64,000 bases of DNA from Micromonospora qiuiae (GCF_016863555.1 NZ_BOPC01000015.1:1-64000); one strand, 5' to 3'. Shown: positions 1 through 8,270, counted from the first letter of the stretch. The notes: generated from the letters alone by a model not told the origin. Numbers and translations: made by a program.

Positions 1-90
1 GGGCTCGTTGAGGGCGGGCTCGTTGAGGGCGGGCTCGTTGAGGGCGGGCTCGTTGAGGGCGGGCTCGTTGAGGGCGGGCTCGTTGAGGAC
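1..90. repeat. Six tandem copies of a 15-bp unit
   Basis: The unit gggctcgttgagggc is repeated head to tail six times; the last copy carries one change. The array starts at the window edge, so the copy number is a minimum. On the minus strand it is in frame with the MFS transporter and encodes a Pro-Ser-Thr-Ser-Pro repeat at that protein's C-terminus. Because the unit is a multiple of three, copy-number change would lengthen or shorten the tail without a frameshift. Confidence 0.95.
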
Positions 91-1373
91 GGAGGGCTCA
101 GCCGGCGGCCGCTCCAGAGGTAGCCGCCGGCGCCCAGGGTGGCCAGGCCGACCAGCGCGAAGACCAGCCGGTAGTCGAGCACGCCGACGACCAGGGCACC
201 CATGCCGACCGAGAGCGCCTGCGGACCCCGGATCACGGCCTCGGAGGCCGCCGCGACCCGGCCGAGCAGCTCGGGCGGGGTCCGCCGCTGGACCAGCGTG
301 TGCAGCCCGACCAGGGCCAGCGGCAGCGACACGCCCGCCAGCAGCACCGCGGCGAAGCCGAGCCACAGATTCGGGTACGCCAGCACCAGCGCGGCGGGCC
401 CGAAGAACGCGACACCGACGCCCAGCGTGCCCAACTCGCCGACCCGCCGCAGCACGGCGGCGGAGCAGAGGCCGCCGAACAGCCCGCCGACGCCCTGCAC
501 CGTGATCAGCACGCCGACGAACGCCGCGTCCCGGCCGAGCCCCTGATCGACGTACGCGAAGATCAGCGACTCGGTGAAGCCCATCACCAGCGAGCCGAGT
601 CCGTAGCCGAGCAACGCCCGCCGCAGCGCCAGCTCACGGGTGAGGTGGCGGAGCCCGGCGATCAGCTCCGCCGACCACCGTCGCGCCGGCTTGGCACCGT
701 CGGCCATCGTCACGCCGCCGGGCGAGGTGACGCCGCCGGACGGGACAGCGCCCCTGGGCGGGACAGCGCCCCTGGGCGGGACAGCGCCGCCGGGCGAGGT
801 GGCGGACGGCTCGGCCGGACGCAGCGTACCGACCACCGCAGCAGCGGTCAGGAAGCCGGCCATCCCCACGGCGGCCAGCATCCAACCGCCGAGGACCGCG
901 TAGAGCCCGGCACCGGCCAGCGGACCGACCAGCCGTAGCCCCTGACGAACCGTCTGCAGCACCCCGTTCGCCTCACCGAGCAGGTCGGACGGCACCAGTT
1001 CCCGGACCAGCCGGCTGAGCACCGCGCTGACCGTGAGGTTCGACAGGCCGTAGAGAGCGGCGACCCCGTAGATGATCCACATGTCGCCCGCGTCCCGGAC
1101 CGCGAAGAGCGGCGTGAGCAGCAGCGCCATCGCCAGGTTGGTGGCCACGAAAAACGGGCGCCGGGGGTACCGGTCGACGAACCAACCGACCAGCGGCGCG
1201 AGCGTTCTCGGCGCGAGGATCACGAAAATGGTGGCACCGGCGAGCCCATCCGATCCGGTCAGGTCCTTCACCCAGATGGCGAGCGCCAGCAGCAGAATCG
1301 ACTCGGCGGTCATGCTGGCCAGCAGTCCACCGAAGAGCAGGCGGAAGTCCGGGCGACTCAGGACGGTGCGCAT
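1..1373 (-). CDS. MFS transporter, C-terminal end cut by window edge
   Basis: A reading frame opens with ATG at 1373 and runs without a stop to the window start, giving at least 457 codons. The translation is strongly hydrophobic with about twelve potential membrane helices. A basic cytoplasmic-loop motif DRYPRR near residue 70 fits MFS motif A, so this is a major facilitator superfamily permease of the inner membrane, probably an exporter of the MdtG/antiporter type; the substrate cannot be told. The central loop (about 740-800) holds an 18-bp repeat encoding PPRGAV copies. After the last helix the frame enters the 15-bp tandem array and reads PSTSP repeats, an unusual Ser/Thr/Pro tail. It is divergent from the XRE/DUF5753 regulator, which might control it; that is only inferred from position. 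Confidence 0.85.
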   Translation of the reverse strand, partial: MRTVLSRPDFRLLFGGLLASMTAESILLLALAIWVKDLTGSDGLAGATIFVILAPRTLAPLVGWFVDRYPRRPFFVATNLAMALLLTPLFAVRDAGDMWIIYGVAALYGLSNLTVSAVLSRLVRELVPSDLLGEANGVLQTVRQGLRLVGPLAGAGLYAVLGGWMLAAVGMAGFLTAAAVVGTLRPAEPSATSPGGAVPPRGAVPPRGAVPSGGVTSPGGVTMADGAKPARRWSAELIAGLRHLTRELALRRALLGYGLGSLVMGFTESLIFAYVDQGLGRDAAFVGVLITVQGVGGLFGGLCSAAVLRRVGELGTLGVGVAFFGPAALVLAYPNLWLGFAAVLLAGVSLPLALVGLHTLVQRRTPPELLGRVAAASEAVIRGPQALSVGMGALVVGVLDYRLVFALVGLATLGAGGYLWSGRRLSPPSSTSPPSTSPPSTSPPSTSPPSTSPPSTS

Positions 1374-1592
1374 TTATCCCTCCGGGGGTGGCGCGACGCG
1401 GGGCGGCAGACGCCCGTGGCGGATCCGGCGACGCAGGTCACGGCGGCTCCCGTCCGGGCATCAGTACGCGTTTTCTGATGACACGCCCTCCGCCGGTACC
1501 TCCGGCGCCGGTCGCGACGTCCATACTGACCGTGGGGGGCGAATTCATACAGTTACCGTCGCGTCGCCGGCGGTCGACGAAAAGAGGAGACG

Positions 1593-2573
1593 GTGCCTCC
1601 TGCCGTACCCAGCCCGATCCGGCGCCGAGGCCGGCTCGGCAATGAACTGCGCCAGTTGCGCGAGGCCGCCGGCCTTACCGGGGACCAGGTCATCGAACAG
1701 ATCGGCTGGGCCTCCGCATCCAAACTGTCCCGACTGGAGAACGGCCGCAGCCGGCCCGATCCACAGGACGTCCAGACCCTGCTTGACCTGTACGGTGCCG
1801 GCGAAGCAGTGCAGAAGAAGTTGCTCGACATCACCCACCAGGCCGGCGACATGCGCGGCTGGCTCAAGAAGTTCCCGGCGATGACCCAGCAGCAACGCGG
1901 CTTCGCCGAACTGGAGGCGGGCTGCGCCGAGATCTCCGAGTACAGCCCGGTGCTGGTGCCGGGGCTGTTGCAGACCACCGGGTACGCCCGGCTACGGCTC
2001 TCCTCGGCGCAACGGGTCGACCAGGAGGCCGGCGACCCGCAGACCGGTGAGGACGTCGAGGCTGAGATCGCGGCCCGGCTGGCCCGGCAGGAGCTGCTCA
2101 CCCAGGACACCGACCCACCTCGTTACACGGCAGTGCTGGAGGAGGCGGCGCTCGGCCATCGGGCCGGCCCGCCCGAGGTGCTCCGAGAGCAGTTGGCACA
2201 GCTGCGCGAGCTGGCCACCCTGCCGAACGTCACGCTGCACGTGCTCCTCCGGGAGACCCCGGTCGACCGGTGGTACCTTCCGCCGACCGCGTTCTCGCTC
2301 TACCGGTTCGCCGACCCCCTCGATCCGGAGACGCTGGCCATCGAAGGTGGATTCACCGACGTCATGTCGACCGAGATAATCGCCCTAAATCGCTATAAAG
2401 TGGTGTTCGAGTGGCTACGCACGGCGGCACTCTCCGACACGGACACCTACCAATGGCTGACGCAGTCGCTGGGACGGCTGTCCGGGGCGGCGACCCCGTC
2501 CACCCTGGCCAGTGGCTCGGCAACGGCGCCGGCCCAGCGTCGCGGATCCTCCGGGCGCCTGACGGAGCGGTGA
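1593..2573 (+). CDS. XRE-type regulator with DUF5753 domain
   Basis: This 326-residue protein has an N-terminal helix-turn-helix of the XRE/Cro type (about residues 12-70; LRQLREAAGLTGDQV followed by ASASKLSRLENGRSRP) and a C-terminal DUF5753 domain (about 95-280). DUF5753 proteins are actinobacterial regulators normally encoded beside a DUF397 protein, as here 68 bp downstream. Some pairs (Scr1/Scr2 in Streptomyces) behave like antitoxin and toxin or as developmental regulators; the target of this one is unknown. The GTG start at 1593 is preceded by the purine-rich site agaggaga. The gene is divergent from the MFS transporter, with about 220 bp between them. Confidence 0.9.
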   Translation: MPPAVPSPIRRRGRLGNELRQLREAAGLTGDQVIEQIGWASASKLSRLENGRSRPDPQDVQTLLDLYGAGEAVQKKLLDITHQAGDMRGWLKKFPAMTQQQRGFAELEAGCAEISEYSPVLVPGLLQTTGYARLRLSSAQRVDQEAGDPQTGEDVEAEIAARLARQELLTQDTDPPRYTAVLEEAALGHRAGPPEVLREQLAQLRELATLPNVTLHVLLRETPVDRWYLPPTAFSLYRFADPLDPETLAIEGGFTDVMSTEIIALNRYKVVFEWLRTAALSDTDTYQWLTQSLGRLSGAATPSTLASGSATAPAQRRGSSGRLTER

Positions 2574-2641
2574 CCCGCGGAAAACCGCCGTCGGGACGTG
2601 CGGTGCCACTCGTTTTATCGGTTCACCACAGGAGCGCAACG

Positions 2642-2878
2642 ATGAACGAGATCCGCAACACGCCGTCCGTCCTGGCTCAACTCGCGGACGCGCCATGGCG
2701 TACCAGCACGCGCAGCCAGACCTCCAACTGTGTCGAGGTCGCGCCGCTGCGTACCGGCTCTGCCGCAGTGGCCCTGCGTGACAGCAAGGACCGGGGCGGC
2801 CCGGTGCTGCTGTTCGACCGGGCCGGCTGGCAGGGCTTCATCTCCGGCACCAAGGCCGGGGAGTTCGACCTCACGTAG
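2642..2878 (+). CDS. DUF397 domain protein
   Basis: A 78-residue protein whose residues 19-75 match the DUF397 pattern: a WRTSTRS start, a CVEVA segment, the VALRDSKD core and a W-x-FI end (AGWQGFISGTKAGEFD). DUF397 proteins are small actinobacterial partners of XRE-DUF5753 regulators and are thought to act through that regulator. The ATG at 2642 has an aggag ribosome site eight bases upstream. A longer frame opens at 2411 inside the preceding gene, but the domain and the ribosome site both select 2642. It probably shares a transcript with the regulator. Confidence 0.9.
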   Translation: MNEIRNTPSVLAQLADAPWRTSTRSQTSNCVEVAPLRTGSAAVALRDSKDRGGPVLLFDRAGWQGFISGTKAGEFDLT

Positions 2879-3003
2879 GGCCGTGCGATAGCGCGGGGCC
2901 GCCGGTACCCACCGGCGGCCCCGTCGTCGTTCCGAGCCGACAACGCCGCTGAGCAGGGGTCGGATGATCGGACGGGGCCGTAGGGCCGATAGGCGCGTTT
3001 CAC

Positions 3004-3031
3004 TTGCTGGGACGCGGGCCGGGCGTACGAT
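3004..3031 (+). promoter_or_regulatory. Putative sigma-70 type promoter
   Basis: TTGCTG at 3004-3009 and TACGAT at 3026-3031 are separated by 16 bp, a fair match to actinobacterial housekeeping promoters. Transcription would begin about 55 bp before the small gene at 3093. Pattern match only. Confidence 0.4.
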
Positions 3032-3092
3032 GACGGGGTAGTGACGTGGAACTTCCACGGATTCCACCCGTCGCGCACATCCGGAGACCCAG

Positions 3093-3365
3093 ATGCGGTT
3101 CCTGATCGTTCGCACCGCCATTCGCGCCGCCGCCGACACCGACATCACGGCTGCCTGGGCCGGCGGTCGCCGGCTGCGGGACGAGACCACCCGACCCGAG
3201 CTGCGTCGCCAGGTCGTCCACGCCGAAGACCGCGACGCCGCCCTCCTGCTCGCCCGGGCGCTCGCCACGGTCGGTGCCGTACGCTCCGGCAAGCAGCGGG
3301 TCAAGGTGCTGCCGCTAGATGACCCGGGGGACTTCCGTGCCCGCCCGGGCTCGCCCGGCACCTGA
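3093..3365 (+). CDS. Small hypothetical protein
   Basis: A 90-residue frame starting MRFLIVRTAIRAAA. I do not recognise a family. It is soluble, Arg/Ala-rich, with G/C-ending codons as expected for real genes here, and a promoter-like sequence lies about 60 bp upstream. No strong Shine-Dalgarno site precedes the ATG (ccggagacccag). The last ten residues (FRARPGSPGT) are low complexity and merge into the GC-rich stretch that follows. It converges with nudC, with a palindromic repeat between them. Confidence 0.5.
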   Translation: MRFLIVRTAIRAAADTDITAAWAGGRRLRDETTRPELRRQVVHAEDRDAALLLARALATVGAVRSGKQRVKVLPLDDPGDFRARPGSPGT

Positions 3366-3648
3366 CCCAATCCGCGTCCGTCGTGGTCGACCGGCTCCCC
3401 CGCCGTGTTCCTCACCCAGCCGACCACGACGGCCCGTGTCCCCGGCCCGTGTCCGCCGCGGCAACGACGGTCACGGGCCGGGGCCGCACCCACACGACGC
3501 CCCGCCACACGTGCACGCCGCCCCGCCGCACGCCCCGCCGCCGCCCGGCCGCACGCCGCCCCGCGCCGCGCCGCCCCGCGCCGCCCCGCGCCGCCCCGCC
3601 CCGCGCCGCCCCGAGCCGCGCCGCCCCGCCCCGCGCCGCCGCAGGCTT
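3366..3648. other. GC-rich low-complexity spacer
   Basis: From about 3500 to 3645 the sequence is a degenerate run of cgccccg and ccgcgccg units, almost without A or T. Frames open here on both strands but encode only Arg/Pro/Ala or Gly/Arg strings and are shadows. The run stops abruptly at a palindromic repeat (3649). No gene is supported. Confidence 0.7.
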
Positions 3649-3703
3649 GTTAAAAGGGGCCCCCTGCTATACACGAGGCGTTAAAAGGGGGCCCTTCCTT
3701 ACA
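3649..3703. repeat. Palindromic repeat family A, copy 1
   Basis: The element begins gttaaaaggggccccc and ends ggcccttccttaca, with the shared core tatacacgaggcgttaa between two GGGGCCC-type palindromes. Similar copies lie at 19345 and 61946. Here it lies between the convergent ends of the 3093 gene and nudC, where its strong stems could terminate transcription from both sides. Confidence 0.85.
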
Positions 3704-3705
3704 CC

Positions 3706-4695
3706 TCAGCAGTGTCCGTCGAGCCAGCGGTGGATCAGGAACAACGCGATCGACGACGACGGAGGCAGCTGCAGTTGGGCACCCCCCACGTCGACCGTCC
3801 GCCCGGCCAGCGCCGCACCGATCTCCTGTCGGGAGAACCAGCGGGCCTGGGCGATCTCGACGGGATCGATCCGAAGCGGGTGCGCCGGATCGGCCGTGGC
3901 CAGGAAGCCGAGCATCAGCGTGCCGGGGAACGGCCACGCCTGGCTGCCCACATACGTGATGCCGGAGACCGGCAGGCCCACCTCCTCGCGTACCTCCCGC
4001 AGCACCGTCACCTCGACCGACTCGCCCGGTTCCACGTAGCCGGCCAGGCAGGAGAAGCGGAGCTGCCCCGCGGCGTTGGGCCAGGTCGCGTTGTTGCCCA
4101 GCAGGCACCGCCCGTCCAGCCCGTCGACCCCGTCGTGCACGAGCACGATCATCGCCGGGTCGGTTCGCGGCCACACCCGCTCACCCTGGGCGTCCACCCG
4201 GGACCACCCGGCCTCGGCTGCCCGGGTCGGCGCGCCGGTGATCGGGTGGTAGAGATGCCGCAGATGCCAGTTGGTCAGCGCCAGCGCCGTGGTGAACAGC
4301 CCCGCGTCCCGGTCGCTGAGCAGGTGCCCGACGTGTCGCAGGTGCGCCGCTCGGGTGCCCGGCACCACCGCCAGCGCCGCGTGCACACAGAACACCGGCA
4401 CCCCGTCCGGCTCGACGCCGAGGAACATCGCCTCGGTGGCGAGCGCCGGCGGCAGATCGTCCGCGTCCGCGATGACCAACGCCGGCACCGGAGTGTCCGT
4501 ACGCACCAGGGCCTGCCCGCCGGACTCGACGTCCAGCACCAGCACCCGGGCGCCGGCCCACGCCTGCGCCAGCCACTGCGGATCGGTACGTCGGTGCGCC
4601 GCCCGATCCAGCGTGGAGCGGGCCAGCGGCGGGACCGCTTCCCCACGCGCGTCGGCGAGCTGCCCGGTGCCATCCGGCCCGGCGTGCGGCCTCAT
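3706..4695 (-). CDS. nudC: NADH pyrophosphatase-type NUDIX hydrolase
   Basis: This 329-residue protein carries a full NUDIX box (GYVEPGESVEV then REVREEVGL) followed by SQAWPFP, close to the SQPWPFP array that marks the NudC subfamily. It should cleave NAD(H), and possibly NAD caps on RNA, to NMN and AMP using divalent metal. The region before the NUDIX fold, where most NudC proteins have four zinc-binding cysteines, reads HLYHPITGAPT and later GERVWPRTDPAMI with no cysteines, so the zinc ribbon appears lost. The ATG at 4695 overlaps the stop of the reading frame at 4692 (ATGA), suggesting coupling with the M16 pair. In M. tuberculosis nudC also lies beside adnAB. Confidence 0.88.
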   Translation of the reverse strand: MRPHAGPDGTGQLADARGEAVPPLARSTLDRAAHRRTDPQWLAQAWAGARVLVLDVESGGQALVRTDTPVPALVIADADDLPPALATEAMFLGVEPDGVPVFCVHAALAVVPGTRAAHLRHVGHLLSDRDAGLFTTALALTNWHLRHLYHPITGAPTRAAEAGWSRVDAQGERVWPRTDPAMIVLVHDGVDGLDGRCLLGNNATWPNAAGQLRFSCLAGYVEPGESVEVTVLREVREEVGLPVSGITYVGSQAWPFPGTLMLGFLATADPAHPLRIDPVEIAQARWFSRQEIGAALAGRTVDVGGAQLQLPPSSSIALFLIHRWLDGHC

Positions 4696-6017
4696 GACGG
4701 CACCGGCACGGTCTCGATCGGGGTCAGGGCGGCCAGCGACGACGCGATCCGCTCGGCGTCGCCGAGCACCACGGTGACCGCCCGCGCCGGGGCGAGATAC
4801 CGGGCTGCCGCCTCGGCCACGTCGTCGGCGCTCGCCCCGGCCAGTCGGGCCGCGTACTCGGGCAGGAAATCCAGCCGCAGTCCGTTGCCGGCGTACGCGC
4901 TGACCAGCGATGCCAACCCCGCCTGGGTGGAGACCCCGAGCTGAAGCGTGCCGAGGGCGTACTGCCGGGCCTGTTCCAACTCCTCAGGGTTGGGTGGCAC
5001 GGTGGCCAGCCGGCCCAGCTCATAGCTGGTCTCCAGCAGCGCCGGGGCGGTCACCTCGGTGGCCACCTCCGCGGCGGCCACCAGCAGCGAGCCGGCCACC
5101 GAGTGCTCCACCAGCGAGTGCGGCCCGTACGTGTAGCCCTTGTCCTCGCGGATGTTCTCCACCCACCGGGAGGAGAAGTACCCGCCGAAGATCAGGTTGG
5201 CCAGTTGCAGCGCGGCGAGGTCGGGGTGGGTGCGCGGCACCGCCGGCAACGCCAACCGCAGCGAGGACTGCACCGACCCGGGCCGGTCGACCAGCAGCAG
5301 CGGGCCGGGCACCAGCGGCGGGGCGGGCGGCAGGTCGCCGCGGTGCCCGTCGCCCTGCCAGCCGCCGAGGGCCTTCTCGGCCACGTCCAGCGCCCGCTCC
5401 GGCCGAACGTCGCCGACCAGCGCGAGCACCGCACCCGCCGGGTGCACCCGCTGGGCGTGCAGCGTACGCAGCCCGGCCGGCCGGACCGCGCGGACCTGCT
5501 CGGGGTCCGGCGTCTGCACCGCGTACGGGTGCCGACCGTAGATCCGCTTGAGCAGGGCGGTACGGGCCAGGTGGGCGGGCTGGCTCCGGGCAACCTGGAT
5601 CCCGTCGATCAACCGGTCCCGCTCGACCCCCACCCACTCGGCCGGGTAGCTGGCGCCGGTGAGCACCTCGGCGAGGATCTCCAGCATCCGATCCAGCCCG
5701 GTGGCCAGACCGGTGCCGGAGAGCATCAACCGGTCCGGGTCCAGCCCGACGGAGAGCCCCCCGCCGATCTTCTGCAACTCGGCGGCGATCTGCACGCTGC
5801 TCATCGTCTCCGTGCCGGAGAGCATGGTCTGCGCGAGCATCTGCCCACGGGCCAGATGAGCCCGACCGAAGGGAATCCACAGCCGCACCTCGACCAGCGG
5901 CACCGCCGGGCGGCGTACCGCGATCACGGTGAGCCCGTTGTCGAGTGTGCGCTCGGCCTGCTGGGGCAGCTTGAGCCGGCGGGTCGGGCCGAGCGGCGGC
6001 AGCGGTCGCGCGCTCAC
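4692..6017 (-). CDS. M16-family peptidase-like protein without catalytic motif
   Basis: About 441 residues with the two-lobed M16 (pitrilysin/MPP-like) layout: N-terminal RTLDNGLTVIAVRRP and a C-terminal lobe containing FGGYFSSRWVENIRE and KGYTYGPHS, typical of the second M16 domain. The place of the zinc motif HxxEH is taken by ARGQMLAQTM, so it cannot bind the catalytic zinc. Such subunits pair with an active M16 partner, like mitochondrial MPP alpha with beta; the active partner lies just upstream on the same strand. Start: GTG 6017 gives a homologue-like N-terminus. A second in-frame GTG at 6077 lies within a 54-bp duplicated segment and would add 20 residues. Confidence 0.85.
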   Translation of the reverse strand: MSARPLPPLGPTRRLKLPQQAERTLDNGLTVIAVRRPAVPLVEVRLWIPFGRAHLARGQMLAQTMLSGTETMSSVQIAAELQKIGGGLSVGLDPDRLMLSGTGLATGLDRMLEILAEVLTGASYPAEWVGVERDRLIDGIQVARSQPAHLARTALLKRIYGRHPYAVQTPDPEQVRAVRPAGLRTLHAQRVHPAGAVLALVGDVRPERALDVAEKALGGWQGDGHRGDLPPAPPLVPGPLLLVDRPGSVQSSLRLALPAVPRTHPDLAALQLANLIFGGYFSSRWVENIREDKGYTYGPHSLVEHSVAGSLLVAAAEVATEVTAPALLETSYELGRLATVPPNPEELEQARQYALGTLQLGVSTQAGLASLVSAYAGNGLRLDFLPEYAARLAGASADDVAEAAARYLAPARAVTVVLGDAERIASSLAALTPIETVPVPS

Positions 6018-6025
6018 CGGGCCGT

Positions 6026-6141
6026 CTTTCGTTCGCGACTGCGGGGCTCGCAAACCCGGCTCACTCCTCGCGCTCACCGAGCCATACCTTTCGTTCGCGA
6101 CTGCGGGGCTCGCAAACCCGGCTCACTCCTCGCGCTCACCG
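6026..6141. repeat. Two perfect 54-bp direct repeats
   Basis: Positions 6026-6079 and 6088-6141 are identical over 54 bp (ctttcgttcgcgactgcggg through cctcgcgctcaccg), separated by 8 bp. On the minus strand each copy starts with gtgagcgcgaggagtga, so each contains a GTG and a GGAG-like ribosome site. The first bases of the upstream copy supply the stop of the active M16 gene and both copies lie where the next gene starts. A related gagcgcgaggagtgagc string forms the adnA/adnB junction at 11725-11742. Confidence 0.95.
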
Positions 6142-7446
6142 GGCACCTCCGGGGATGACCTCGACGGACGCGCGGCACTCGGGTCGTAGCGCGGCTGCGG
6201 CGGCCCGGACCTGTTCGTCGGTGACCTCGCCGACCAGCCGGGGCAGCTCGCCCAGCAATTCCGGTTCGCCGCGTTGCTGCTCCAGCACCGCCATCCGCAA
6301 TGCGCGGCCGAGCACCGCGTCGGTTTCGCGCAGCAGGTGGGTGGCCATCCGGGCCTGGGTGCGGGCCAGCTCGCCATCGCCGAGCCCGTCGGTGGCGAGC
6401 CGGTCCAGCTCCTCGTCGACGGTACGCAGCACCTTGTCGACGTCGCCGCCGGGCGGCAGATGGGACTGGAGCAACAGGGCCGTGGGGTCGCGTACGTCGA
6501 ACGGATCCCCCATGAAACCGAGGTAGCCACCCACGCTGGTCACCGCGCGGTCCCGGTGCACCAGCCGCTCGACCAGCCGGGACGCGTCGCCGTCGGTGAG
6601 CACCTCGGCCAGCACCACGTACGGCAGGTAGGCGGCGAAGTCGCCGATCGGGTCGGGCACCCGCCACGCCGACGCCACCGCCGGCAGCGGAGCAAGCTTG
6701 TCGGTGTACGCGGAGCGTCGCTCGGCGGTCAGCTGCGGCTCGGCGAAGTCCGGCCGGGCCGGCGCCGGCCGGGCCGGTACATCACCGAAGTGCCGCTCGA
6801 TCAGTTCGGTCGCCTCGGCGGTGTCGATGTCGCCGCTGACCGAGAGCACGGCATTGCCGCTGGCGTAGTAGCGCCGGAAGAAGTCGGCGGCGTCGGCGAC
6901 GGTGGCCGACTCCAGGTCGTCGAAGGAGCCGTAGCCGTCGTGCGCGTTGGGAAAGGTGTCGAACATGACCGGCGGCAGGGCCAGCCAGGGGAACCCGCCG
7001 TACGGCCGGTTGAGCACGTTGACCCGGATCTCTTCCTTGACCACGTCGACCTGGTTACGCAGGTTCTCCTCGGTCAGCCGGGGACCACGCATCCGGTCGG
7101 CCTCGAGGAACAGCGCCCGCTCCAGCGCGTTGCTCGGCAGGGTCTCGAAGTAGTCGGTGTAGTCCAGGTGGGTGGAGCCGTTGAAGGTGCCGCCCGCGCC
7201 CTGCACGTGCCGGAAGTGGGCGAGCTTTTCCAGGTTTTCCGAGCCCTGGAACATGAGGTGCTCGAAGAGGTGGGCGAAGCCGCTGCGGCCCTCGGGCTCG
7301 GAGCGGATGCCTACGTCGTAGACCACCGCCACCCCGATGACCGGGGCACTGCGGTCGGGGGCGAGGACCACCCGCAGTCCGTTGTCGAGGGTGAACCGCT
7401 CGACCGGATACCTCGTCGCTGGGATCTTCGCTCTGCGCGTCGGCAC
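6136..7446 (-). CDS. Zinc-dependent M16 family peptidase
   Basis: A 436-residue pitrilysin-family metallopeptidase. The inverted zinc motif HLFEH is at residues 59-63 within GFAHLFEHLMFQGS, and the downstream glutamate helix (VDVVKEEIRVNV) supplies the third ligand. Residues GLRVVLAPD and the two-lobed length fit single-subunit bacterial processing proteases such as PqqF/PqqG-like or YmxG-like enzymes. It probably forms a heterodimer with the motif-less paralogue encoded immediately downstream. Start: GTG 7446 gives the expected VPTRRAKIPATRYP N-terminus; in-frame starts at 7485 and 7521 would add low-complexity residues. No signal peptide is seen, so a cytoplasmic role is likely. Confidence 0.88.
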   Translation of the reverse strand: MPTRRAKIPATRYPVERFTLDNGLRVVLAPDRSAPVIGVAVVYDVGIRSEPEGRSGFAHLFEHLMFQGSENLEKLAHFRHVQGAGGTFNGSTHLDYTDYFETLPSNALERALFLEADRMRGPRLTEENLRNQVDVVKEEIRVNVLNRPYGGFPWLALPPVMFDTFPNAHDGYGSFDDLESATVADAADFFRRYYASGNAVLSVSGDIDTAEATELIERHFGDVPARPAPARPDFAEPQLTAERRSAYTDKLAPLPAVASAWRVPDPIGDFAAYLPYVVLAEVLTDGDASRLVERLVHRDRAVTSVGGYLGFMGDPFDVRDPTALLLQSHLPPGGDVDKVLRTVDEELDRLATDGLGDGELARTQARMATHLLRETDAVLGRALRMAVLEQQRGEPELLGELPRLVGEVTDEQVRAAAAALRPECRASVEVIPGGAR

Positions 7447-7544
7447 GGATCCGACCCTAACCTGTCGGCGCGTCCCAAGCGCCATCCTGCCGCCACCCCG
7501 CCCCTCCCACATCCGGCCCACGGGTGCGCGGAAGGCCGTTGCTT

Positions 7545-7724
7545 TCAGGCCGAACTCCGGTCGGGCGGAGTGGGTGGGGTGTGTAGCTCCACCAGCCCGG
7601 ACGGGGCGGCCCCGCCCGGGGTTACGGGCCAGGGCGTGAACGCCGCCACTGTGGCGAGCAGCACCCCGAGGATCGCCACCGCGACCACCAGGAGCAGTTC
7701 GCGTACCCCCGTGGAACCCACCAT
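7545..7724 (-). CDS. Small single-pass membrane protein
   Basis: Fifty-nine residues: a short N-terminus (MVGSTGVREL), one clear hydrophobic helix (about residues 10-30, LLLVVAVAILGVLLATVAA) and a Pro-rich tail. The ATG at 7724 has a good ribosome site (aaaggga, seven bases upstream). No family is recognised. It lies between the M16 genes and the cold-shock gene on the same strand. Confidence 0.55.
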   Translation of the reverse strand: MVGSTGVRELLLVVAVAILGVLLATVAAFTPWPVTPGGAAPSGLVELHTPPTPPDRSSA

Positions 7725-7929
7725 GGTCGTCCCTTTCCGCACCGAGCCGAATCCCCCGGATCGAGCGTGGCCCGGCCGGGTTGCTGGCGGCAGTCGCCCA
7801 CCCGACCGTCCAATGGCTGATTGCCGACTCAGGGTTGCGAGCGCGGCTGACCGCGGTGCGAACGGCCGGACCACCGCAGACGAGACCTGCCCGCCGCGAT
7901 GACCCGACCGTCGCTGACGACCTGCGAGA

Positions 7930-8133
7930 TCAGAGCGGGCGGATGTTCTCCGCCTGCGGGCCCTTCTGGCCCTGGACGACCTCGAACTCCACCCGCTGGT
8001 TCTCGTCCAGGCTGCGGTAGCCGGAGCTCTGGATCGCCGAGAAGTGGGCGAAGACGTCGGCGCCGCCGCCGTCCGGGGTGATGAAGCCGAAGCCCTTGTC
8101 AGCGTTGAACCACTTGACGGTGCCAATAGCCAT
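7930..8133 (-). CDS. Cold-shock domain protein
   Basis: A 67-residue CspA-type protein consisting of a single five-stranded OB-fold. RNP1 (KGFGFI) and RNP2-like (DVFAHFSAI) motifs that contact single-stranded nucleic acid are intact, and the [20 protein letters not shown] opening is typical. It should act as an RNA chaperone or antiterminator. The ATG at 8133 follows a strong aaggaga ribosome site. A 230-bp upstream region leaves room for the long 5' leader common in this family. A hairpin at 8271-8298 separates it from adnB. Confidence 0.95.
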   Translation of the reverse strand: MAIGTVKWFNADKGFGFITPDGGGADVFAHFSAIQSSGYRSLDENQRVEFEVVQGQKGPQAENIRPL

Positions 8134-8270
8134 GCTTGTTTCGTCTCCTTGACGGAACGTCGAACCCGCACCTGCTGCGGGATCGGAGAGAGGAATGCTC
8201 CGTGCGGACATGCCCGGAACATTTGTCGCTTCTGGTCGCCCCGCCCGGAGAACTCCGGACACAACAAAGT

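Noticed and set aside
1..90. CRISPR array
   Set aside because: The units are contiguous 15-bp repeats without spacers and are in frame with a transporter gene.
3500..3645. GC-rich repeat read as Arg/Pro-rich proteins
   Set aside because: Simple-sequence DNA; all frames are open only because A/T are nearly absent.
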